This document shows, in pieces, positions 35,839 through 46,898 of a DNA stretch of 64,000 nucleotides; positions within the stretch are counted from its first letter, which is position 1; every line of letters starts with the position of its first letter. The notes beneath the pieces are model-generated. The model did not search any database. It saw only the letters and a program-made list of their open reading frames with translations, and had not been told where the DNA came from. The DNA lies in NCBI RefSeq assembly GCF_000347775.1, contig NZ_APAT01000015.1:1-64000 (forward strand). The letters run 5' to 3'. Both the position numbers and the translations under genes were made by a program. The DNA is from Marinobacter santoriniensis NKSG1. GTDB lineage: Bacteria > Pseudomonadota > Gammaproteobacteria > Pseudomonadales > Oleiphilaceae.

Positions 35839-37292
35839 CGCGAGTGCTCTTCGTCACCAGTGAGGTCTACCCGGTGATCAAGACCGGCGGTCTTGCCGAC
35901 GTCTCAGCCAGTCTGCCGGAAGCGCTGTGTCGCCAGTGCCACGATGTCCATATTCTGTTACCGGGCTACCCAGCTGCCATGAAGGCGGCTCGGGCAAGTG
36001 GTTCGCGGCGTCAGGCCCGCCTGATGATCGGCCAGTACAGCGTGGCATTGTGGCGAACCCGCCTGCCAGGCACCTCGGTCACCCTCTGGCTTGTGGACTG
36101 TCCCGGCGTGTTCGATCGGCCTGGCAATCCCTATCAGAATGAGGAGGGCGAGGACTGGTGGGACAACGCTCATCGTTATCAGTTGTTCTGCCGGGTGGCT
36201 GCCATGATGGCCACGGGCCAGGCCGGGCTCCGGTGGACGCCCGACATCGTCCACTGCAACGACTGGCAGTCGGGGCTGGTGCCGGTCTTTCTTGAATCCG
36301 CCCCCAACGGCCCACCAGTGGTTTTCACCATTCACAACCTCGCCTATCAGGGCCTGTTTTCCCATGACACCTTTCGAGCCCTGGGCCTGCCCGACAGTCT
36401 CTGGCGCTTTGATCGGCTGGAGTTCCACGGCCAGCTGTCCTTTATCAAGGGCGGCCTTGTCTACGCTGACCGAATCACCACCGTCAGTCCCGGTTACGCA
36501 GCAGAGATTCAGACCCCGGGTTTCGGCTACGGGCTAGAAGGGCTACTCCAGCACCGGTCTGAGCATCTTTCCGGCATTCTCAATGGCATCGATACAAAAC
36601 TCTGGAATCCCTCGACCGACCAGTATCTGGACTGCCATTACGATGCAGATACCCTCGTATCAAAACAGGAATGCAAGGCGGCCCTTCAGAAACAGTTGGG
36701 ACTGGATCCGGGCGACGCGCCACTGTTGGGTTCCATTGGACGTCTGGTCGAGCAGAAAGGGATTGACTGGTTGCTGGACGCCCTGCCCCCGCTGCTCCAG
36801 CTGGGCTGCCAGTTCGCCATCCTGGGCTCCGGCGAAATTCGCTACACAGAGCCTTTGCGGGTATTGGCAAAACAGCATCCGGGGCAACTGTCCCTGACCA
36901 TCGGATACGACGAGCCCCTTGCCCACAAAATCACCGCGGGCAGCGACCTGTTTCTCATGCCATCGCGCTTTGAGCCCTGTGGCCTGAACCAGATGTACAG
37001 CCTCAGGTACGGTACCGTTCCGGTGGTGCACGGGGTCGGTGGGCTCGGAGATGCAGTTCTGGATCCAGATCAGGTCGGACCGAACAAGGCCAATGGGTTC
37101 AGCTTCAACGAGCCAACCGCCGCCGCGTTCCGGACGTCCGTCGAAAGAGCACTGGAATACCGGCAGCAGCGCAAACGCTGGCACCAACTGCAGCGCAACG
37201 GTATGGCCGGTGAATATTCCTGGAAAGAACGGGCACGTGAATACAGCAAACTCTACCAAACCTTGCTCGCAGAACGCTGTCAAACGCGTTGA
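35835..37292 (+). CDS. glgA: Glycogen synthase (ADP-glucose type, GT5)
   Basis: This 485-residue enzyme extends alpha-1,4-glucan from ADP-glucose. It starts with [31 protein letters not shown], containing the KTGGLADV motif, and later shows the GT5 acceptor/donor loops [10 protein letters not shown] and [19 protein letters not shown]. The ATG at 35835 overlaps the glgB stop, which decides against a longer in-frame start inside glgB. The next gene, a second phosphorylase, starts 38 bp later on the same strand. Confidence 0.95.
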   Translation: MTRVLFVTSEVYPVIKTGGLADVSASLPEALCRQCHDVHILLPGYPAAMKAARASGSRRQARLMIGQYSVALWRTRLPGTSVTLWLVDCPGVFDRPGNPYQNEEGEDWWDNAHRYQLFCRVAAMMATGQAGLRWTPDIVHCNDWQSGLVPVFLESAPNGPPVVFTIHNLAYQGLFSHDTFRALGLPDSLWRFDRLEFHGQLSFIKGGLVYADRITTVSPGYAAEIQTPGFGYGLEGLLQHRSEHLSGILNGIDTKLWNPSTDQYLDCHYDADTLVSKQECKAALQKQLGLDPGDAPLLGSIGRLVEQKGIDWLLDALPPLLQLGCQFAILGSGEIRYTEPLRVLAKQHPGQLSLTIGYDEPLAHKITAGSDLFLMPSRFEPCGLNQMYSLRYGTVPVVHGVGGLGDAVLDPDQVGPNKANGFSFNEPTAAAFRTSVERALEYRQQRKRWHQLQRNGMAGEYSWKERAREYSKLYQTLLAERCQTR

Positions 37293-37330
37293 ACAGGCCG
37301 TTCACGATTGCCATATAGGAGGCAATGTTC

Positions 37331-39886
37331 ATGGACAAAGCAACCCGGTTCCGTCTGGAAGCCAGACCCCGCATTCCGGACTCACTGGAGCGGCTGCAGG
37401 AGCTCGCTAATGATCTGTTCTACAGCTGGGACCACGGTGTCCGGAACCTGTTTGCCCGGATAGACCAGTCCCTTTGGCAGAAAGTGGAGCACAATCCAAA
37501 AGTCTTCCTGCGGCGGGTTGCCCAGGAGCGCCTCGACGAAGCCTCCCAGGAACGGGCCTTCCTCGCCGAGTATCGTCGCGTACTCAGCAACTACGACGCC
37601 TACTGCGAGTCGGAACCGGTCCCGGAAGTCACGGAATACCTTGATCCGGACAAGTACCGCGTCGCCTATTTCTGTGCCGAGTTCGGGTTGCACGAGAGCT
37701 TTCCGATCTATTCAGGCGGTCTCGGAATTCTGGCAGGCGATCACTGCAAGGCGGCCAGCGACCTCGGCTTGCCATTCGTTGCTGTCGGGTTACTGTACCA
37801 GCAGGGCTACTTCATTCAGTCCATCGACGCCCAGGGCCATCAGATAGCGCGTTATAAATCCCATACCAGTGATGAATTACCGATCACTCCGGTCATGCAG
37901 GACGGCACCCCGCTGAAGGTTTCGGTTCCCTTTCCCGGCCGGATGCTCACCGCCCGGGTCTGGCAGGCAAGGATCGGGCACATACGCCTTTACCTGCTCG
38001 ATAGCCACACCGAAGAAAACACCGCCGAAGACCAGGAGCTGACTCTCCAGCTCTACGGCGGCGACGAGAACACACGTATCCAGCAGGAAATGTTGCTGGG
38101 GATCGGCGGAACCCGGGTTCTGGAGGCCCTCGGCATTGAGCCCACCGCCTGGCACATCAACGAAGGCCACGCGGCATTCCAGATACTCGAACGCTGCCGA
38201 CAGACCATGGGCAAGCATGATTTGCCCTTCGAAGCGGCCTTCGAAGCGGTGGCTGCATCCACGCTCTTTACCACCCATACACCGGTCCCGGCCGGCCACG
38301 ACATCTTTCCCAAGGGGCTGGTGGAGCATGCACTGAGTCCCTATCTGGAGCAATCCGGGCTCGACTTCGACCAGATCTTTGCACTGGGAAGCAAGGACGG
38401 CGGCGACAGCTTCAATATGACCAGCCTGGGTTTGCGGGGATCCCGGTTCCACAACGGCGTAAGCCGCATCCACGGCGGCGTCGCGTCCGTCATGGAAGGC
38501 GACATCTGGCCACAGATTCCGGCAGCGGAAAATCCCATGGGTTACATCACCAACGGGGTCCACGTTCCCACTTTCCTCGCCCCGGAATGGGCCAGCCTGT
38601 TCGACATCCAGTCGCCTACCTGGCGCTCGGAACTGAGAAACCCGGAATACTGGAGCTTTGTCGACCAGATCCCCGATTACCATTACTGGAGTGTCCACAA
38701 AGCGCTCAAGCAACAGATGGGAGAGTTTGTGGTCGAGCAGCTTCGGCGGCAGCACGAACGCAACGGTACAGGGCACTCGGTAACCGAGCGAATGACCCGG
38801 CAACTGGTGTCTCCCGACAAGGACACGCTGATCATCGGATTTGCCCGCCGTTTTGCCACCTACAAGCGGGCAACGCTCATCTTCTCCGACCTTGACCGGC
38901 TGGAACGGATGCTGACCGATCCCGAGCGCCCGACCATTCTGATCTTCGCCGGTAAAGCCCATCCCCGGGACAATCCCGGCCAGCACCTGATCAAGGTGAT
39001 CCACGATCTGTCCATGCGCCCTGCCCTGATGGGCCACGTGCTGTTGCTGGAAGACTATGATCAGGCCATGGCCCGTTACCTGGTGTCAGGGGTGGACGTC
39101 TGGCTGAACAACCCGGAATACCCGAAAGAAGCCAGCGGGACCTCCGGCGAAAAAGCCGCGCTCAACGGTGCATTGAACCTCAGTGTGCTCGATGGCTGGT
39201 GGGGGGAAGGCTACAACGGCGAGAACGGCTGGGCCATCACGCCCCGGGATACCCGGCTCGATCCGGAATTCCGCAACCTTGAGGAGTCCCGGGATCTGCT
39301 CGATCTTCTCGAGTTCGAAATCATCCCGCTCTATTACGACCGGGCCTCCCAGGGCTACTCCAAAGGCTGGGTAAAGCGCTCCAAGGCATCCATGAAAACG
39401 ATCACGCCCCGTTTCAATGCCCAACGGATGGTGATGGATTACGTGGAACGCTATTACCACCCGGCCTCGATGCAGGGGGCGCGCCTGATGGCGAACCAGG
39501 CCCGGGAAGCGAGGGAACTGGCGGAATGGAAGGCGAAAGTACGCGAGGCCTGGTCCGGAGTCTCCATGTCCGTGGTCGGCTGTGTTGACGCCCAGTGCGC
39601 CTACGATGAGACCGTCGAACTGAGGGTCGAAGTGGTGCTGAACGGGCTGGCACCGGAAGACGTGCGAATCGAGTGCCTGGTCACACCGGATTGCACCGGC
39701 AGCCATGACGCATCAGGACCGGACCGCTTTATTCTCGAAAAGGAAGGTGAGCAGGATGGGCGAACCCTGTTTTCGGCACAGGTTCCGCCGCCCTATCCCG
39801 GATTGCAAACCCTGCGCCTGAGAATGTATCCCTACCACCCGGCGCTCACCCATCTCCTTGAGATGGGGTGCATGTTATGGGTTTAG
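37331..39886 (+). CDS. glgP: Alpha-glucan phosphorylase (GT35), copy 2
   Basis: This 851-residue phosphorylase has a DUF3417-type N-terminal part (ERLQELANDLFYSWDHGVRNLF), FCAEFGLHESFPIYSGGLGILAGDHCKAASDLGL and the cofactor site ASGTSGEK with K608 at the Schiff-base position. The loop has Glu where copy 1 and many relatives have Met. The ATG at 37331 lies eight bases behind AGGAGG, while an ATG at 37325 lies only two bases behind it, so the later start is preferred. It closes the glgB-glgA-glgP arm. Co-transcription with synthesis genes suggests a role in chain-length control as well as in breakdown. Confidence 0.93.
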   Translation: MDKATRFRLEARPRIPDSLERLQELANDLFYSWDHGVRNLFARIDQSLWQKVEHNPKVFLRRVAQERLDEASQERAFLAEYRRVLSNYDAYCESEPVPEVTEYLDPDKYRVAYFCAEFGLHESFPIYSGGLGILAGDHCKAASDLGLPFVAVGLLYQQGYFIQSIDAQGHQIARYKSHTSDELPITPVMQDGTPLKVSVPFPGRMLTARVWQARIGHIRLYLLDSHTEENTAEDQELTLQLYGGDENTRIQQEMLLGIGGTRVLEALGIEPTAWHINEGHAAFQILERCRQTMGKHDLPFEAAFEAVAASTLFTTHTPVPAGHDIFPKGLVEHALSPYLEQSGLDFDQIFALGSKDGGDSFNMTSLGLRGSRFHNGVSRIHGGVASVMEGDIWPQIPAAENPMGYITNGVHVPTFLAPEWASLFDIQSPTWRSELRNPEYWSFVDQIPDYHYWSVHKALKQQMGEFVVEQLRRQHERNGTGHSVTERMTRQLVSPDKDTLIIGFARRFATYKRATLIFSDLDRLERMLTDPERPTILIFAGKAHPRDNPGQHLIKVIHDLSMRPALMGHVLLLEDYDQAMARYLVSGVDVWLNNPEYPKEASGTSGEKAALNGALNLSVLDGWWGEGYNGENGWAITPRDTRLDPEFRNLEESRDLLDLLEFEIIPLYYDRASQGYSKGWVKRSKASMKTITPRFNAQRMVMDYVERYYHPASMQGARLMANQAREARELAEWKAKVREAWSGVSMSVVGCVDAQCAYDETVELRVEVVLNGLAPEDVRIECLVTPDCTGSHDASGPDRFILEKEGEQDGRTLFSAQVPPPYPGLQTLRLRMYPYHPALTHLLEMGCMLWV

Positions 39887-39901
39887 GAATCCGGAAAGCG
39901 A

Positions 39902-41080
39902 TCAGTCCTCGTTCGCTTCCAGCGACGTGACGACCGGATTGGCGTACATATCGAGAAGGTAGGGACGAATCGCCGGGTCGCAGGCTTCGAGCCGGCGCTC
40001 CATCTCGGCTTCTGCCGCCGCGATATCCGCCGGTGACCAGGTGTCGGCGGTCACCACCGAGTCGGTCACAGTCTCCGGTGTGTCGTGCGCTCCGGGATGC
40101 AGACCACGCTGCTGGTAGGCAACAAGATTGGACGCGTGCAGATGGTAATTCGCGTGCATCTCCCGATCGATCAATGCGGACATGGCCCTGGGGTTGTCCG
40201 GGGCGCCCTGGATCGGCGCGCCGAAGTGCACGTGCACATGCCCCTTGAACCCGGTGAGGCCCCGGACAATCTGCTCACTGTCCTCGCCTTCGGTTTTGGT
40301 GTAGCTCCCGGTCCGGGCCCGGGTTTCAAGCTCCCGAGCCTTGTCAACGTCGCAGGGGTCGTATTCGTAGGAAATCGCCACCGGCACAATGTGCAGCCGG
40401 TCCATCGCTTCGTCGAAACCCAGCCCGCTTTTCTTCCGGCTCATGTAGAACATCTTGATGATCGCGGGATCGGTGCGGTCGATACCATCCTTCGCCCGTC
40501 CCTCACGCTGCGCAATCCAGATACTGTGATTGGTATCGATGCTGTGGTTGATAAAACCCGACAGCGTCAGGTAGGCGTCCCGCATCTCCCGGGGGCTGGT
40601 CATATTGCGCCGGACCACAAAGCTTTTGTTCAGCCGCATCATCTCCGCGAACACCCGGTTCTGCAGGAGGTTGTCACCAATTGCAATGCGGGTGGTGTGA
40701 AATCCGTTCTGGAAAAGCAGGTAATTGACCACCATCGGATCGAACACAATGTCCCGGTGGTTGGAGATGAACAGGTAGGCGCCTCTCTTGTCCAGACGCT
40801 CCAATCCACTGTGGGTGACGCGGGTCGTCGTGCCTTCTACCAGCTCGCCGACATAGGTCGACAGCTTCGCCTGCAGATCATCAACACGGGTAAACTGGCC
40901 AAACTGGCGGATCAGCCAGTGACGGACGAACACCCGGAGCATTGCCGGTGTCCAACGAGCGAGTGTGGGTGATTTGAAGCGGCCGACCATATCCAGAAAT
41001 TCCCGGTCATTGACCAGACGATGAATCGCCGGAGCCGTTTCTTCGTCCGAATAAGGACGGATGGCGTCAAATTCCTGCAT
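39902..41080 (-). CDS. PlsC-superfamily glycerolipid acyltransferase
   Basis: This 392-residue protein has the acyltransferase blocks [13 protein letters not shown] (block I), NKSFVVRR (block II) and [12 protein letters not shown] (block III). Block I has the catalytic histidine but the aspartate is six residues later (HX5D) instead of the canonical HX4D; a second Asp lies at +2. The protein is longer than E. coli PlsC, with extra N- and C-terminal helical parts. It probably acylates a glycerol-phosphate or lysolipid acceptor at the inner membrane; the substrate is not certain. It overlaps no gene, and its promoter lies between it and recQ. Confidence 0.82.
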   Translation of the reverse strand: MQEFDAIRPYSDEETAPAIHRLVNDREFLDMVGRFKSPTLARWTPAMLRVFVRHWLIRQFGQFTRVDDLQAKLSTYVGELVEGTTTRVTHSGLERLDKRGAYLFISNHRDIVFDPMVVNYLLFQNGFHTTRIAIGDNLLQNRVFAEMMRLNKSFVVRRNMTSPREMRDAYLTLSGFINHSIDTNHSIWIAQREGRAKDGIDRTDPAIIKMFYMSRKKSGLGFDEAMDRLHIVPVAISYEYDPCDVDKARELETRARTGSYTKTEGEDSEQIVRGLTGFKGHVHVHFGAPIQGAPDNPRAMSALIDREMHANYHLHASNLVAYQQRGLHPGAHDTPETVTDSVVTADTWSPADIAAAEAEMERRLEACDPAIRPYLLDMYANPVVTSLEANED

Positions 41081-41309
41081 TGAAACCCTGTTATTGTGGC
41101 TGTTGCGGGGAGTGCCCCCGGATTATGAATCAAACATCACAGCGTTGGTAAAGCGGCGCTATTGTAGCGTTTATCCTGCAGATTTGTCTCACCCGAAAGG
41201 CGGGTTGACCAATCCGCGCCTCTATTCTGATATCATGCGCCACGCGTCCGGGATGCCGCCTCCCGACAAAGATTCTCCCTCTCTTCCTGGAAACGACACT
41301 CGGTTAGCC

Positions 41310-43178
41310 ATGTACCCTGATCAGGACTTCGAACAGCTTGCCAAAGAACGCCCCACCCTGGCCAGAACGTCGCCCCATCAGGTTCTGCAGGAGGTTTTCG
41401 GCTATGAGTCATTCCGGCCGTTGCAGGGAGAGATTGTCGAGGAAGTCATCAATGGAGGCGATGCCCTTGTCCTGATGCCCACTGGCGGCGGTAAATCGCT
41501 CTGCTATCAGGTGCCGGCGCTGGTCCGCCCCGGTACCGCCATTGTCATTTCTCCGCTGATAGCGCTGATGCAGGATCAGGTGGCGGCCCTCCGGGAGTTG
41601 GGTGTCCGCGCGGCTTTCCTCAACTCCACCATGGATTTCGAGCAGGCCCGAAGCACGGAATACGCGCTGACAACGGGCGAACTCGATCTGCTGTATTGTG
41701 CCCCCGAGCGGCTGATCCAGCCACGGACACTCGATTTACTGCAGGGTGCGCCGATTGCTCTGTTTGCCATCGACGAGGCCCATTGCGTCTCCCAGTGGGG
41801 CCACGATTTCCGGTCGGACTACCTCCAGCTCTCCATGCTGGCCGAGGCCTTTCCGAACGTTCCCCGGATTGCCCTGACGGCAACCGCCGATGAACGGACC
41901 CGGGCTGAAATTGCCGACCGGCTGTCGCTCAATAACGCGCGGCACTTCGTGAGCGGTTTCGACCGCCCCAACATCCAGTACCGGATCGCACCGAAGACCA
42001 ACGCCAACAAACAGTTGCTCGATTTCATCAAGAGCGAGCACGACGGCGACTGCGGGATTGTTTACTGCCTGTCACGAAACAAAGTGGAAGCGACCGCGCG
42101 GATGCTCAGCCAGAACGGCCTGACAGCACTTCCCTACCACGCCGGACTGGACGCAGCACAGCGGGCCGAACACCAGGAACGTTTCCTTCGTGAGGACGGC
42201 GTCATCATCGTCGCGACCATCGCATTCGGAATGGGTATCGACAAACCGGATGTCCGTTTCGTCGCCCACCTGGACCTCCCCAAAAGCCTGGAAGCCTATT
42301 ATCAGGAGACCGGCCGGGCGGGCCGGGATGGCAATCCCTCCACGGCCTGGATGGTTTACGGACTGCAGGATGTCATCAAGCTCCGTCAGATGCTGGAGGG
42401 CTCCCAGGGAAGCGACCATTTCAAGCGGGTCGAACGCCAGAAGCTGGATGCCATGCTGGGCCTGTGCGAAGTCACCGGTTGTCGGAGGCAGGTGTTGCTG
42501 GAATATTTCGGTGATTCCCTGGAAGCGCCTTGCGGCAACTGCGACACCTGCCTGAATCCCCCCGAGACCTGGGACGGGACAGTAGCAGTCCAGAAAGCTC
42601 TGTCCTGCGTTTTCCGGACCGGACAGCGATATGGCGTGACCTACCTGATCGACGTCCTGCGCGGCGCCGAAAACGAACGGATTCTTCAGGCCGGTCACCA
42701 CTCCGTTTCCACCTACGGAATCGGGACGGAGCTAACGGCCAACGAATGGAAATCGGTATTCCGGCAACTGGTAGCGAATGGGTATCTCAGGGCGGACCCG
42801 GATGGCTTCGGCTCGCTTCAACTGACCGAACGCTGCCGTCCCCTGCTGAAAGGCGAGGACAGCATCCTGCTCCGCAAGGATCCGGTCGCCCGTCGGAGTT
42901 CCGGCCGCAAGACCGCAGGCGGCAAGGCAAGGCCGGTGATTGGCGATGATGTCAACCAGGCGGCCTGGGACCATCTGCGTGCCTGCCGAAAGGCCCTGGC
43001 GGATCAGCAGGGCGTGCCGCCCTACGTGATCTTCCACGACACCACGTTGTATGAAATGCTCAAACGGCTCCCCCGCACCCGGGAAGAGCTGGGAGAGATA
43101 ACCGGTGTTGGCGCAGCGAAGCTGGACAAGTACGGCGAGACCTTCCTGCAAGCCCTCGCCGAGGCCGCCAGTCTCTAG
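41310..43178 (+). CDS. recQ: ATP-dependent DNA helicase RecQ
   Basis: This 622-residue helicase has motif 0 [17 protein letters not shown], Walker A PTGGGKS, the DEAH box [17 protein letters not shown] and motif [15 protein letters not shown] RecQ-C-terminal zinc-binding part (C-x(n)-CGNCDTC) and an HRDC domain ([24 protein letters not shown]) follow. It unwinds DNA 3' to 5' in recombination and repair. The ATG at 41310 gives the standard family N-terminus; the frame extends further upstream (41061) but overlaps the divergent acyltransferase gene and is not conserved-looking. The 3' end overlaps the convergent thioesterase gene by four bases. Confidence 0.94.
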   Translation: MYPDQDFEQLAKERPTLARTSPHQVLQEVFGYESFRPLQGEIVEEVINGGDALVLMPTGGGKSLCYQVPALVRPGTAIVISPLIALMQDQVAALRELGVRAAFLNSTMDFEQARSTEYALTTGELDLLYCAPERLIQPRTLDLLQGAPIALFAIDEAHCVSQWGHDFRSDYLQLSMLAEAFPNVPRIALTATADERTRAEIADRLSLNNARHFVSGFDRPNIQYRIAPKTNANKQLLDFIKSEHDGDCGIVYCLSRNKVEATARMLSQNGLTALPYHAGLDAAQRAEHQERFLREDGVIIVATIAFGMGIDKPDVRFVAHLDLPKSLEAYYQETGRAGRDGNPSTAWMVYGLQDVIKLRQMLEGSQGSDHFKRVERQKLDAMLGLCEVTGCRRQVLLEYFGDSLEAPCGNCDTCLNPPETWDGTVAVQKALSCVFRTGQRYGVTYLIDVLRGAENERILQAGHHSVSTYGIGTELTANEWKSVFRQLVANGYLRADPDGFGSLQLTERCRPLLKGEDSILLRKDPVARRSSGRKTAGGKARPVIGDDVNQAAWDHLRACRKALADQQGVPPYVIFHDTTLYEMLKRLPRTREELGEITGVGAAKLDKYGETFLQALAEAASL

Positions 43179-43735
43179 GCGGGATTTTGCTCGGTGAAGC
43201 CCTTCTTGCGGACCCGATAGTGCGCAATGGACGTGGCCACATGTTCACCGGTCGCGTCTGTCAGCACGCCCTCAAGAGTAAACTTCGCGCGCCCGGTCGT
43301 GTCTGCGTCGTGCTGGATGGCGGCCACCTGCTCGGGACTGAGCGAGAACTCCACGGTGACATCGGAATTGGCGGGCTGAAGGAACTGCAGCGTCATTTCC
43401 TTGAGAATCGGCGTGTAGGACGGCCCCAGGTCGAACAGCGTGAGCACACCGCCCGGGATTTCTGCCACCAGGAAATACGCGCCTGCGTACAGGCTTCCGA
43501 AGTGGTTCTTGTTACCTTTCAGTCGGATACTGGCCCGAACGTAGCCCGGGCGGACTTCCTCAACCCGGAAGCCATTGCGGGGTGCGAACGGGATGGATAG
43601 CCCCACCAGCCGATTGACCGCCGCGTAGCCACTGGTTTTCTTCAGCCAGGCCAGCGGATGGGCCAGTGTCGCCCGGGGGTCGGCGGATGCAACCCATTGC
43701 CCGGTTGTGCCAACAATGTTGTCTATCAGTGCCAT
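43175..43735 (-). CDS. Hotdog-fold thioesterase-like protein (DUF4442)
   Basis: This 186-residue protein matches DUF4442-type hotdog proteins: [49 protein letters not shown] (read in parts) with the central helix of the hotdog fold, and a C-terminal sheet region. Such proteins probably hydrolyse acyl-CoA thioesters, but substrates are unknown. It is a single gene convergent with recQ and 158 bp from the next gene upstream. Confidence 0.82.
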   Translation of the reverse strand: MALIDNIVGTTGQWVASADPRATLAHPLAWLKKTSGYAAVNRLVGLSIPFAPRNGFRVEEVRPGYVRASIRLKGNKNHFGSLYAGAYFLVAEIPGGVLTLFDLGPSYTPILKEMTLQFLQPANSDVTVEFSLSPEQVAAIQHDADTTGRAKFTLEGVLTDATGEHVATSIAHYRVRKKGFTEQNPA

Positions 43736-43893
43736 GATGTTACGTCCTGTCTCAATCTATGTGGGCGATGATTGCAATCCGGCAAGTCACCGGCAAGCAT
43801 CTTTTACAGTTTTTTAGATGCCGTCCGTTTTTTCCCCGGCTGGTTGGTCTACAGTAGAGTCTGTTGATCAACACGCAGAGAAGGAACTCGTTG

Positions 43894-44811
43894 GTGTCTC
43901 GCACCCGCATTCTCGCCCTGATGTTCTGCTGGGGGCTTACTGGATGGCCCGTAGCGGGGTCTGCCGACCCCGGCCCTTACGTGGCACCCGAAACCCACGG
44001 CTATATCCTGTGGTATCGGAACTACGACAGTTCGGCCATTCGCGCCCTGGTTACGCTCGCCCTGAAGAAAACCCCGGAATATGGCCCCTTTCGCCTGATT
44101 CGTAGCGAGGAACTCAGCCAGGGACGGGCGCTTCGGGAACTCGCCGACGATCATGCACGGCTTGTGGACATCGTCAATGTAGCGACCTCCAGGGAGCGTG
44201 AAACCCAGCTGACGGCCATCCCTATCCCAATCGACGGCGGACTGCTGGGGCTTCGGGTATGCGTGGCAACACCGGATAAACTGCCGCTGTTTCAGGGCAT
44301 ACGCACACTCGACGACATCAGGAAGCGAGACATCCGGATTGGTCAGGGAGCGCACTGGCCGGATACCCAGGTCCTGAGGGCAAACGGAATCTCCGTGGTC
44401 ACCCACTCGCGCTATGAAATCCTGTTCGGAATGCTTCGCAACGACCGTTTCGACTGCTTTGCGCGCGGCGTCAGCGAAGTGCTTTACGACCTGGGGATCG
44501 AGCGGGATCCGAACCTGGCGGTCGAGCCCAATCTGCTGCTCGCCTACCCCATGCCGTCCTACCTGTTTGTTGGCCCGAGACAGCACGAAATCGCCCAGCG
44601 ATTACAGCTCGGCCTGGAGCGCGCCATAGAGGATGGCAGTTTTGGCAACTACCTGGCGACCTACTACGGTACGGCGGTCGAGGCTCTGCGCCTGCGTCAA
44701 CGCAACGTGATACGGTTGCAGAACCCCGACCTGACCGAAGAATCCCGGCTCATTGGCCGGAAAACGTTCCAGAATCTGGAGCGGCGGCTGGACTTCCTTG
44801 CCAGCCACTAG
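43894..44811 (+). CDS. Orphan periplasmic binding-like protein (SBP type 3 fold)
   Basis: This protein of about 305 residues has a signal peptide (ending near GSADP) and a domain resembling extracellular solute-binding proteins of family 3: RYEILFGMLRNDRFDCFARGVSEVLYDL and YPMPSYLFVGPRQHEIAQRLQLGLERAIEDGSFGNYL. It lacks a transporter beside it and ends with a charged helical extension (about 270-305). It may be a periplasmic sensor input; it lies next to, and convergent with, a Cache-type chemoreceptor. The start is a GTG at 43894 or a TTG at 43891, both behind AAGGA. Confidence 0.78.
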   Translation: MSRTRILALMFCWGLTGWPVAGSADPGPYVAPETHGYILWYRNYDSSAIRALVTLALKKTPEYGPFRLIRSEELSQGRALRELADDHARLVDIVNVATSRERETQLTAIPIPIDGGLLGLRVCVATPDKLPLFQGIRTLDDIRKRDIRIGQGAHWPDTQVLRANGISVVTHSRYEILFGMLRNDRFDCFARGVSEVLYDLGIERDPNLAVEPNLLLAYPMPSYLFVGPRQHEIAQRLQLGLERAIEDGSFGNYLATYYGTAVEALRLRQRNVIRLQNPDLTEESRLIGRKTFQNLERRLDFLASH

Positions 44812-44816
44812 CGAGC

Positions 44817-46721
44817 TCAGACCCGGAATCTGGAGACGTTCTGCTGCAGGCTGTGACCAATGGTTTCGATGTGTCCGCTGTACACGTCGTTTTCACTGGC
44901 CGCTGCCGCGGCTTCCTGGCCCTGATCCGCTATCCGGTTAATGGACGCAATCAGCTCTTCGGTCACGGAGGTCTGCTCCTCCGAGGCGGTGGCGATCTGC
45001 GATGTCATCTGGCTGATGGACGTGATCGCCTCGGCTATCCGGTTGAGAGCCTCCATCGCATCCTGGGCTTTCTCCATACTGACGTTCGACACCGCCGTGG
45101 ATGCCTTCATCACGTCGACAGCATCGTTTGCGCCTTTCTGAAGACGCTCGATCATGTTATTGATCTCCTCGGTGCTGCTCTGGGTCCGCTGGGCCAGGTT
45201 TCGGACTTCGTCGGCAACCACCGCAAAGCCACGTCCGGCCTCTCCGGCCCGCGCGGCCTCAATGGCGGCGTTAAGGGCCAGCAGGTTGGTCTGCTCCGCG
45301 ATTCCCTGGATCACTTCCAGAACCGAAGTGATGGAGGTCACATCCCGTCCCAGCGTGTCGATCACTTCAGCGGCAGCATTCACTTCCTTCGCCAGCTTCT
45401 GCACGGCATCCCGTGATGCGGCCACTGTCTCCAGTGAGGACCGGCTGTCTTCGTCGGCCGTATTGGCAGCGTCGGCGGTTTGCTGGGCATTCTGAGCAAT
45501 CTCGTTGGCCGCAGCCGACATTTCGTTGATGGCCGTCGCCACCATGTCGATCTCCGACTGCTGCTGTTCAACGCTGTTTCGGCTGGCTCCTGCGGTCGTC
45601 TTGAGGGACTCGACGTTGCTGGCCAGCTCCTCACTGCCCTGCTGAACATCCCGCACCACGTTGCCGATGTTCTCCACGAACCGGTTGAAACTGCGCGCCA
45701 GCTCTCCGAACTCGTCATGGCTGCTGTCATCCAGCCGCTGTGTCAGATCGGCGTCACCGGTACTGATGTCGGCCATTGCCTGGTTCAGCCGGCGCACCGG
45801 TGCCATCAGGGCCTTGATACCCAGGTGGAGAATGACCAGCGCAATCAGCAGGCCAACCACTGCCATGATCAACCCGGTGACGCGGGCGCTTTTCACCGGC
45901 GCCTGAATCTTGTCCTTGTTCACGAAGGTGCCCAGATACCAGTCGACACCGCGGGCATCGGCAATCGGATGGAAACTGACCTCCCAGTCGGCTTCCTCAG
46001 TCTGATAATCGATGGCACTGCCATCCAGCTTCGGATCGCTGCCAATCAACGTACTGATGTTTTTACCGATCAGGTCCTTATCGGGATGGAAAAGCACAGT
46101 GCCATCCTTGCTGATCAGGGCCGCATAGCCGGTGTTCGCCAGTGTGACCGTCGACAGCGTCTTTTCGATGGCGGCCAGCGTGATGTCAGCACCCACCACA
46201 CCTTTGTAACTGCCGCTGGCCACCGGTGCCATCGTGGAAATAATGGTCTCACCGGAACTGGCATCACGATAAGGTGCCGTGAACGATGCCTTACCCAGTT
46301 CAACACCCTTTTTGTACCAGGGCCGTTTACGGGGATCGTAATCGGCCGGCAGCGTGGCGTTGTCTTTCTCCGTCTTCATCAGCATGTAGCCATCGGCTCT
46401 GCCCACGTACACATCCTTGAAACCACCACTGCGGGTGATGGCCATCAGGATGTTCCGCGCGGCCGGATCGGAATCGACGCCTTCAAGGGCCCTGGCCGTC
46501 GCTTCCGTCATTCCCAGTCGGGTGTTGAGCCATTGCGCTATGCTGGACGTACTCTGATTGACAGTGTCGTCCACCAATGCCGTAACGTAGGTGTCGGTGG
46601 TGTTCCTGAGCCGGTAGTCTCCCGACAGGGTGAAAGCCCCCATCGCCAGGAGCAACAGAATGCCGAAGGCAATCAGAAGTTTCTGACCAAATGACAGGTT
46701 CACTGAAGAATCCTCGTTCAT
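44817..46721 (-). CDS. Methyl-accepting chemotaxis protein with dCache sensor
   Basis: This 634-residue receptor has an N-terminal membrane helix (about 12-32), a periplasmic dCache domain (about 35-275; [13 protein letters not shown] and [10 protein letters not shown] are typical), a second helix (about 283-303), a HAMP domain (about 305-358) and a cytoplasmic signalling helix pair with the hairpin tip [39 protein letters not shown], read in parts. dCache domains bind amino acids, amines or other small ligands; the ligand here is unknown. It is a single gene, with an upstream gap of 177 bp containing its promoter. Confidence 0.95.
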   Translation of the reverse strand: MNEDSSVNLSFGQKLLIAFGILLLLAMGAFTLSGDYRLRNTTDTYVTALVDDTVNQSTSSIAQWLNTRLGMTEATARALEGVDSDPAARNILMAITRSGGFKDVYVGRADGYMLMKTEKDNATLPADYDPRKRPWYKKGVELGKASFTAPYRDASSGETIISTMAPVASGSYKGVVGADITLAAIEKTLSTVTLANTGYAALISKDGTVLFHPDKDLIGKNISTLIGSDPKLDGSAIDYQTEEADWEVSFHPIADARGVDWYLGTFVNKDKIQAPVKSARVTGLIMAVVGLLIALVILHLGIKALMAPVRRLNQAMADISTGDADLTQRLDDSSHDEFGELARSFNRFVENIGNVVRDVQQGSEELASNVESLKTTAGASRNSVEQQQSEIDMVATAINEMSAAANEIAQNAQQTADAANTADEDSRSSLETVAASRDAVQKLAKEVNAAAEVIDTLGRDVTSITSVLEVIQGIAEQTNLLALNAAIEAARAGEAGRGFAVVADEVRNLAQRTQSSTEEINNMIERLQKGANDAVDVMKASTAVSNVSMEKAQDAMEALNRIAEAITSISQMTSQIATASEEQTSVTEELIASINRIADQGQEAAAAASENDVYSGHIETIGHSLQQNVSRFRV

Positions 46722-46898
46722 CGCTAGAGACAGGAAAGATATCGGTTGAAAAAAGGAGAGCGTGACGCAAACCTGATATCCGTTAATGAATGTTTCGGCC
46801 CGGACTGCGAACTCTTGAGCACCTTCTGTTAAACTTTTTGAGAGACATGCAATCCCGGACTCCGATCAATCCATCACCCGCGACTGGAGCTGCACCGA

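Noticed and set aside
39119-39155. Loss of the pyridoxal-phosphate lysine in the second phosphorylase because the loop reads GEK
   Set aside because: The lysine is still present at K608; only the preceding residue differs (Glu for Met).
45480-46694. A long open frame (about 404 codons) on the + strand opposite the chemoreceptor gene
   Set aside because: It is the antisense of a clear methyl-accepting chemotaxis protein and shows no domain or ribosome site.
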